From Clostridiales bacterium (GTDB lineage Bacteria > Bacillota > Clostridia > Christensenellales > Borkfalkiaceae), in assembly GCA_015071005.1 (NCBI GenBank), contig SVIG01000003.1, forward strand, positions 186,001-250,000: a stretch of DNA of 64,000 bases, read 5' to 3'. How positions within the stretch are numbered: the first letter of the stretch is position 1; the number at the start of each line of letters is the position of its first letter. The position numbers and the translations under genes are program-made. Below are positions 60,782-64,000 of the stretch, in pieces. The notes beneath the pieces were generated by a model. It was not told the DNA's origin. It saw nothing but the letters and a program-made list of their open reading frames with translations, and did no database searches.

Positions 60782-62191
60782 TTAATTTTTATTTTCGGAA
60801 ATTTTATGATCATACTTGCTATCGCCGCTTTCGGTGGGAATTTCCGTGGGATAGTCACCATTGAAGCACGCCGCGCAGTACCCTTTGCACTTGCCTGAAA
60901 CACCCAGCTCAAACACGGCTTCCAAAGGTAAAAATCCTACCGAGTCAGCGCCGAAAAGTTTCGCCATTTCTTGGGGGGTGTACTTGCACGCAATCAGTTC
61001 CGCACGAGAACCGATGTCCGTCCCGTAATAGCAGGGATTCAAGAACTCGGGCGCGGACGAGCGAATGTGAATTTCCTTAGCGCCTGCGTCACGCAAGAGT
61101 TTAACTACGCGAATCATTGTCGTGCCGCGGACAATGGAATCGTCTACAAGCACTACGCGCTTACTCTCTACCGTTTCTTTAACAGGGTTAAGCTTAATTT
61201 TTACTTTGTCTTCACGAACGTTTTGACCGGGGTCTATGAACGTTCTACCTATATATTTATTTTTGATAAGCCCCAAGCCGTAAGGAATACCCGAAGCTTC
61301 CGCGTACCCTATCGCCGCATCGATCCCCGAATCGGGTGCGCCGATAACGACGTCCGCTTCGACTGGGTGCGCTTTTGCTAAGAACGCGCCTGCGCGCTTA
61401 CGTGCCAAGTGTACCGAACAATCCGCGATTACGGAATCGGGACGCGCGGTGTAGAGATATTCAAATACGCAAAGCCGTTCCGTTCCCCCACAATGCTCGG
61501 TGATAGAGCCTACGCCGTCTTTAGAAAATACGACGATTTCGCCTGGCTCTACGTCGCGCACAAACGTTGCGCCGACCGCGTTAAGCGCGCACGTTTCACT
61601 CGAAACGACGTACTCGCCGTCATCGCGTTTCCCAAAGCATAAGGGGTGCATACCGTGAATATCGCGTGCGGCAATCAATTTTTGCGGCGACATAATTAAA
61701 AGAGAGTACGCGCCTTTAAGCTTTGTCATCGCCCGACAAACCGCCTCTTCAATCGAACCCGATTGTATACGCTCTTTAATAATCACGGCGGAAATAATTT
61801 CCGCGTCGTTGCCCGTATGGAAAATCGAGCCTTGCAGCTCCATTTCGCGTTTCAAAGCAATCCCATTGACAAGCTTTCCGTCAAAGGAAATCGCCATTCT
61901 GCCCTTGCTATGATTGACCACGATTGGCTCAGCGTTAATTCTATCTTTCGTATCCGCCGTGCCGTAACGAACGTTCCCGATCGCCAACTGCCCCATGCCG
62001 AGCGATTTCAAAATCGTCGGCGTGAACACTTCGTTGACAATGCCCGAATCTTTATACGCATGGAAAACGCCGTCATCGTTGACAACGATACCGCAAGACG
62101 CTTGACCGCGGTGTTGCAAAGAATACAACCCGTAGTAAACGCTCGAGGCAACGCTCGCCGTTTCCGTGCCAAAAATACCGAATACCGCCAT
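60782..62191 (-). CDS. purF: Amidophosphoribosyltransferase with degenerate glutaminase domain
   Basis: First step of purine synthesis, 469 residues. The C-terminal phosphoribosyltransferase half is intact: PRPP loop VVLVDDSIVRGTT, GAPDSGIDAAIGYA, and the cysteines expected for the 4Fe-4S cluster (RLCVFEY, NPCYYG, YCAAC). The N-terminal Ntn-glutaminase half is not. The mature nucleophile Cys of CGVFGI is replaced by the initiator Met (MAVFGIFG), with an in-frame stop two codons upstream. The HNGN oxyanion motif reads FDGK (103-106). QHRGQ and VRYGT are kept. It should be ammonia-dependent, or need another glutaminase. It lies 3 bases after purC. Confidence 0.92.
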   Translation of the reverse strand: MAVFGIFGTETASVASSVYYGLYSLQHRGQASCGIVVNDDGVFHAYKDSGIVNEVFTPTILKSLGMGQLAIGNVRYGTADTKDRINAEPIVVNHSKGRMAISFDGKLVNGIALKREMELQGSIFHTGNDAEIISAVIIKERIQSGSIEEAVCRAMTKLKGAYSLLIMSPQKLIAARDIHGMHPLCFGKRDDGEYVVSSETCALNAVGATFVRDVEPGEIVVFSKDGVGSITEHCGGTERLCVFEYLYTARPDSVIADCSVHLARKRAGAFLAKAHPVEADVVIGAPDSGIDAAIGYAEASGIPYGLGLIKNKYIGRTFIDPGQNVREDKVKIKLNPVKETVESKRVVLVDDSIVRGTTMIRVVKLLRDAGAKEIHIRSSAPEFLNPCYYGTDIGSRAELIACKYTPQEMAKLFGADSVGFLPLEAVFELGVSGKCKGYCAACFNGDYPTEIPTESGDSKYDHKISENKN

Positions 62192-62194
62192 GGA

Positions 62195-62905
62195 TTATGC
62201 CCCCATGAGTCTTCTCATCATTTCTTGGTAAGCGCCTTCTACACCGCCAAGGTCACGGCGGAAACGGTCTTTATCCAATTTTTCGCCCGTCGTGGAATCC
62301 CAGAAACGGCAGGTATCGGGAGAAATTTCGTCCGCAAGCACAATCGTGCCGTCCGCCGTCTTACCAAATTCAATCTTGAAATCCACGAGCGTGACGTTGA
62401 GCTTTTTGAAATATTCTTTCAATACTTCGTTTACCTTGAATGCCATGGATTTCACGAGCGCGATTTCCTCTTTCGTCGCAAGCTTTAATGCAAGCGCGTG
62501 GTATTCATTCAAAAGGGGATCGCCCAAATCGTCGTTCTTATAGGAAAATTCGATCGTGGGTTCGTCGAAAACAACCCCTTCCGCTACGCCGTAATGCTTT
62601 GCAAACGAGCCTGCGGAAATATTGCGGATGATCACTTCCAAGGGAAGAATTTTCACCTTCTTTACCACCGTTTCACGGTCGGAAAGTTCTTCAACGTAAT
62701 GCGTTTTTACCCCTTCCTTTTCCAAGATTTGCATCAAGAAATTACTCATCTTGTTATTGATCACGCCCTTGCCTTCGATCGTGCCCTTTTTAAGACCGTT
62801 GAACGCCGTAGCGTCGTCTTTATAAGATACGATCACAAGGTTTTCATCTGCGGTCGCAAAGACCTTTTTTGCTTTTCCTTCGTAGAGTTGCTCTTTCTTT
62901 TCCAT
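62195..62905 (-). CDS. purC: SAICAR synthetase
   Basis: Phosphoribosylaminoimidazole-succinocarboxamide synthase, 236 residues. Start [33 protein letters not shown]-type motif (here [17 protein letters not shown]), [20 protein letters not shown] and [15 protein letters not shown] (here [15 protein letters not shown]). AGGAGAAT precedes the ATG. It is the second gene of the pur operon. Confidence 0.97.
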   Translation of the reverse strand: MEKKEQLYEGKAKKVFATADENLVIVSYKDDATAFNGLKKGTIEGKGVINNKMSNFLMQILEKEGVKTHYVEELSDRETVVKKVKILPLEVIIRNISAGSFAKHYGVAEGVVFDEPTIEFSYKNDDLGDPLLNEYHALALKLATKEEIALVKSMAFKVNEVLKEYFKKLNVTLVDFKIEFGKTADGTIVLADEISPDTCRFWDSTTGEKLDKDRFRRDLGGVEGAYQEMMRRLMGA

Positions 62906-62939
62906 GACTATTCTCCTAAAAAAATTATTTTTGATTTGA

Positions 62940-63428
62940 TTATAACATTTCTTGCAAAGCCGCGTCGTCCGCGTTAATCTTTGCTTTCATTGCTTCCTTA
63001 TACTGCGAAAGCTTGTCCGCAATTTCAGGATACTTGATCCCGAGGATTTGCAATGCCAAAAGCCCTGCGTTTTCACCGCCGTTTACCCCCACCGTCGCAA
63101 CGGGAATACCCGAAGGCATTTGCACAATGGATAAAAGGCTATCCAAGCCGCCCATCATATCCGTTTTTACGGGCAAGCCAATAACGGGCAACGTTGTAAA
63201 CGCCGCCACAACACCACCTAAATGCGCCGCCTTCCCTGCCGCGCAAATCAAGACCTCGATTCCGCGTTCCTTCGCGCTCGCGGCATATTCATGCGCCTCA
63301 TCAGGCGTACGGTGTGCGGAAATAACGCGCACGTCCGTTTCTACGCCAAACTTTTTCAATACCGCTACCGCAGGCTTTACCACGTCAAAATCCGACTTGC
63401 TACCCATTAAAATACCGACTTTTGCCAT
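62940..63428 (-). CDS. purE: N5-carboxyaminoimidazole ribonucleotide mutase or AIR carboxylase
   Basis: 162 residues. [35 protein letters not shown] and [24 protein letters not shown] are the PurE substrate site. No purK is in the operon, so whether it is the class I mutase (with a PurK elsewhere) or the direct carboxylase is open. The start at 63428 has TAGGAGAAA upstream; the frame runs 16 codons further into the leader without a ribosome site. First gene of the operon. Confidence 0.95.
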   Translation of the reverse strand: MAKVGILMGSKSDFDVVKPAVAVLKKFGVETDVRVISAHRTPDEAHEYAASAKERGIEVLICAAGKAAHLGGVVAAFTTLPVIGLPVKTDMMGGLDSLLSIVQMPSGIPVATVGVNGGENAGLLALQILGIKYPEIADKLSQYKEAMKAKINADDAALQEML

Positions 63429-63456
63429 TTTATTTCTCCTAAAAATTGTTCGTTTC

Positions 63457-63492
63457 AAAAAAAATGTGGAGCGCAACGCGGTTGCACTCCAC
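63457..63492 (-). terminator. Intrinsic terminator in the purE leader
   Basis: On the minus strand GTGGAGTGCAAC, CGC, GTTGCGCTCCAC (12 bp, one G-T pair) is followed by ATTTTTTTT. It lies 29 bases upstream of the purE ATG, so purE requires readthrough, attenuation control or another promoter. Confidence 0.93.
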
Positions 63493-63499
63493 CTAAATC

Positions 63500-63673
63500 A
63501 TCCTATTTTTGCGCGATAAAGACCGCCCTTCGTCTTTGCAGGCGAAGAGATCGTGAAAGTTTTGCATGCTGAAAAAACTTGTTTTTTCGCAAAATCTCTT
63601 TCCTTTCGACAGTATCTCATAAGCGACCTCACGTATTCTCACCTTGATCTGCTATCTTTCCCCTTTATCCTAC
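63500..63673 (-). ncRNA. ssrS: Structured RNA upstream of purE, probable 6S RNA
   Basis: Bounded by a promoter and the terminator above. The roughly 175-nt RNA can fold into a long irregular rod. The closing stem GATAAAG (63663-63669) pairs with CTTTATC (63515-63521). Inside it are GCAG/CTGC, GGTGA/TCGCC and CGTGA/TCACG. A large asymmetric internal region follows, then TTTTGC/GCAAAA and GAAAAAAC/GTTTTTTC closing the end loop. Length, single-rod shape with a central bubble and position before purE fit my recollection of 6S RNA genes in Clostridia. I found no purine-riboswitch, ZTP or T-box core. A novel leader element is the alternative. Confidence 0.55.
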
Positions 63674-63679
63674 TTTTTT

Positions 63680-63708
63680 ATTATATCAAAAAGATGCAAA
63701 AAACGCAA
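63680..63708 (-). promoter_or_regulatory. Promoter of the 6S-like RNA and pur operon
   Basis: Minus-strand TTGCGT (63703-63708) and TATAAT (63680-63685), spacer 17; predicted start near 63673. Confidence 0.82.
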
Positions 63709-63874
63709 CCCCCAAACGAAAATTTACCCATATTTTTTGCGATGTTATTTTTTCACAAAAAAAGTGTGAATTTTGTGAATTTTACACTTGAATAAAAAAA
63801 TATTTTTTTTCTATTGACTTTTTATTTTTTAGTGGTATAATGAGTGCAACAAATCTTAATTTTGGAGCGATTTT
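63709..63874. other. Divergent intergenic region
   Basis: AT-rich. It contains an imperfect palindrome AAGTGTGAA...TTTACACTT (63762-63789) between the two divergent promoters, a possible operator. Nothing else was seen. Confidence 0.4.
63814..63841 (+). promoter_or_regulatory. Promoter of the SGNH hydrolase gene
   Basis: TTGACT and TATAAT with a 16-base spacer; the ATG lies 33 bases downstream behind TTTGGAG. Confidence 0.8.
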
Positions 63875-64000
63875 ATGAAGAAAATTACCCTGCTTGGCGA
63901 TTCTATTCGTCTTGGCTATGGAGCGAAAGTCCCTACTCTTTTAGGGAATAAATACGAAGTTTTTCAACCAGCGGACAACTGTCGTTTTGCGAAATACACT
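63875..64000 (+). CDS. SGNH/GDSL hydrolase, 3' end outside window
   Basis: The first 42 codons read MKKITLLGDSIRLGYGAKVP and continue to the window edge. LLGDSIRLGYG is block I of the SGNH hydrolase family, with the nucleophile Ser in GDS. Without a signal peptide it is probably a cytoplasmic esterase or deacetylase. The substrate cannot be told from this fragment. Confidence 0.8.
   Translation, partial: MKKITLLGDSIRLGYGAKVPTLLGNKYEVFQPADNCRFAKYT

Noticed and set aside
63466-63495. T-box reading of the purE leader (AGGTGG...ACCGCG resembles the T-box core)
   Set aside because: The two halves are separated by five extra bases and both lie inside a perfect terminator stem. No specifier stem I is visible, and pur genes are not T-box targets.
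63500-63673. Purine or ZTP riboswitch upstream of purE
   Set aside because: Neither the conserved purine aptamer loops nor the ZTP core could be found in the leader; a single irregular rod explains the pairing better.

Overview
The window looks like a chromosomal piece of an anaerobic, spore-lineage member of the Bacillota (Clostridia). The reasons are an electron-bifurcating [FeFe] hydrogenase, a spoIIAA-spoIIAB-sigF operon, housekeeping promoters of the TTGACA/17/TATAAT type (many with an extended -10 TGN), AGGAG-type ribosome sites, many lipobox lipoproteins and a purE-purC-purF-purM-purN-purD-purL operon. Christensenellales-like gut bacteria would fit the style of the secreted proteins, but that is a guess.

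Layout. 1-3443: end of a HydABC-type hydrogenase (HydB partial, HydA). 3518-4321: a SHOCT membrane protein. 4368-9394 (minus): a deoxynucleoside catabolism operon, deoC-deoD-deoB-cdd-pdp plus one unknown gene, behind a near-perfect promoter. 9713-21526 (plus): an RDD membrane protein, a complete CUT1-type ABC importer (ATPase, two permeases, binding lipoprotein), a lipoprotein with an intact staphylococcal-nuclease-like domain and OB folds, and a 1541-residue repeat lipoprotein, with no terminator seen between them. 21672-23126: a lipoprotein whose C-terminal half matches barnase at all the key catalytic positions. 23211-27065 (minus): dgt, two tandem DHH phosphoesterases and surE, translationally coupled. 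From about 5 to 27 kb the genes therefore spell out a route from extracellular nucleic acid through oligonucleotides and nucleotides to nucleosides, bases and deoxyribose phosphate. The importer's substrate is the unproven link.

27.2-33 kb holds two MATE exporters, a PH-like membrane protein, a GH78 rhamnosidase and a divergent rhamnose mutarotase. 33-44.9 kb (minus) is a housekeeping run: prs-pth-mfd with a large PrsA/SurA-like lipoprotein downstream, tadA, an M14 peptidase, rlmH, a CPBP protease and the spoIIA operon.

45-50 kb is the accessory region. It has tRNA(CAT), tRNA-Asp and an intact tRNA-Glu(CTC) preceded by a broken tRNA-Glu copy. Downstream lie a DUF262/DUF1524-type defence gene and an endonuclease/exonuclease/phosphatase gene. 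These AT-rich genes are bounded by repeated sequences that resemble the 3' end of the tRNA, as expected of a tRNA integration hot spot.

50-64 kb: a lipoprotein, a sugar O-acetyltransferase, a DUF2975/HTH pair, DUF1858 and CpsB-like genes, then the pur operon. PurF in this operon lacks the N-terminal catalytic cysteine and the HNGN motif of its glutaminase domain. Upstream of purE there is a structured, promoter- and terminator-bounded RNA of roughly 170-200 nt, most likely 6S RNA. The window ends inside a divergent SGNH hydrolase gene.
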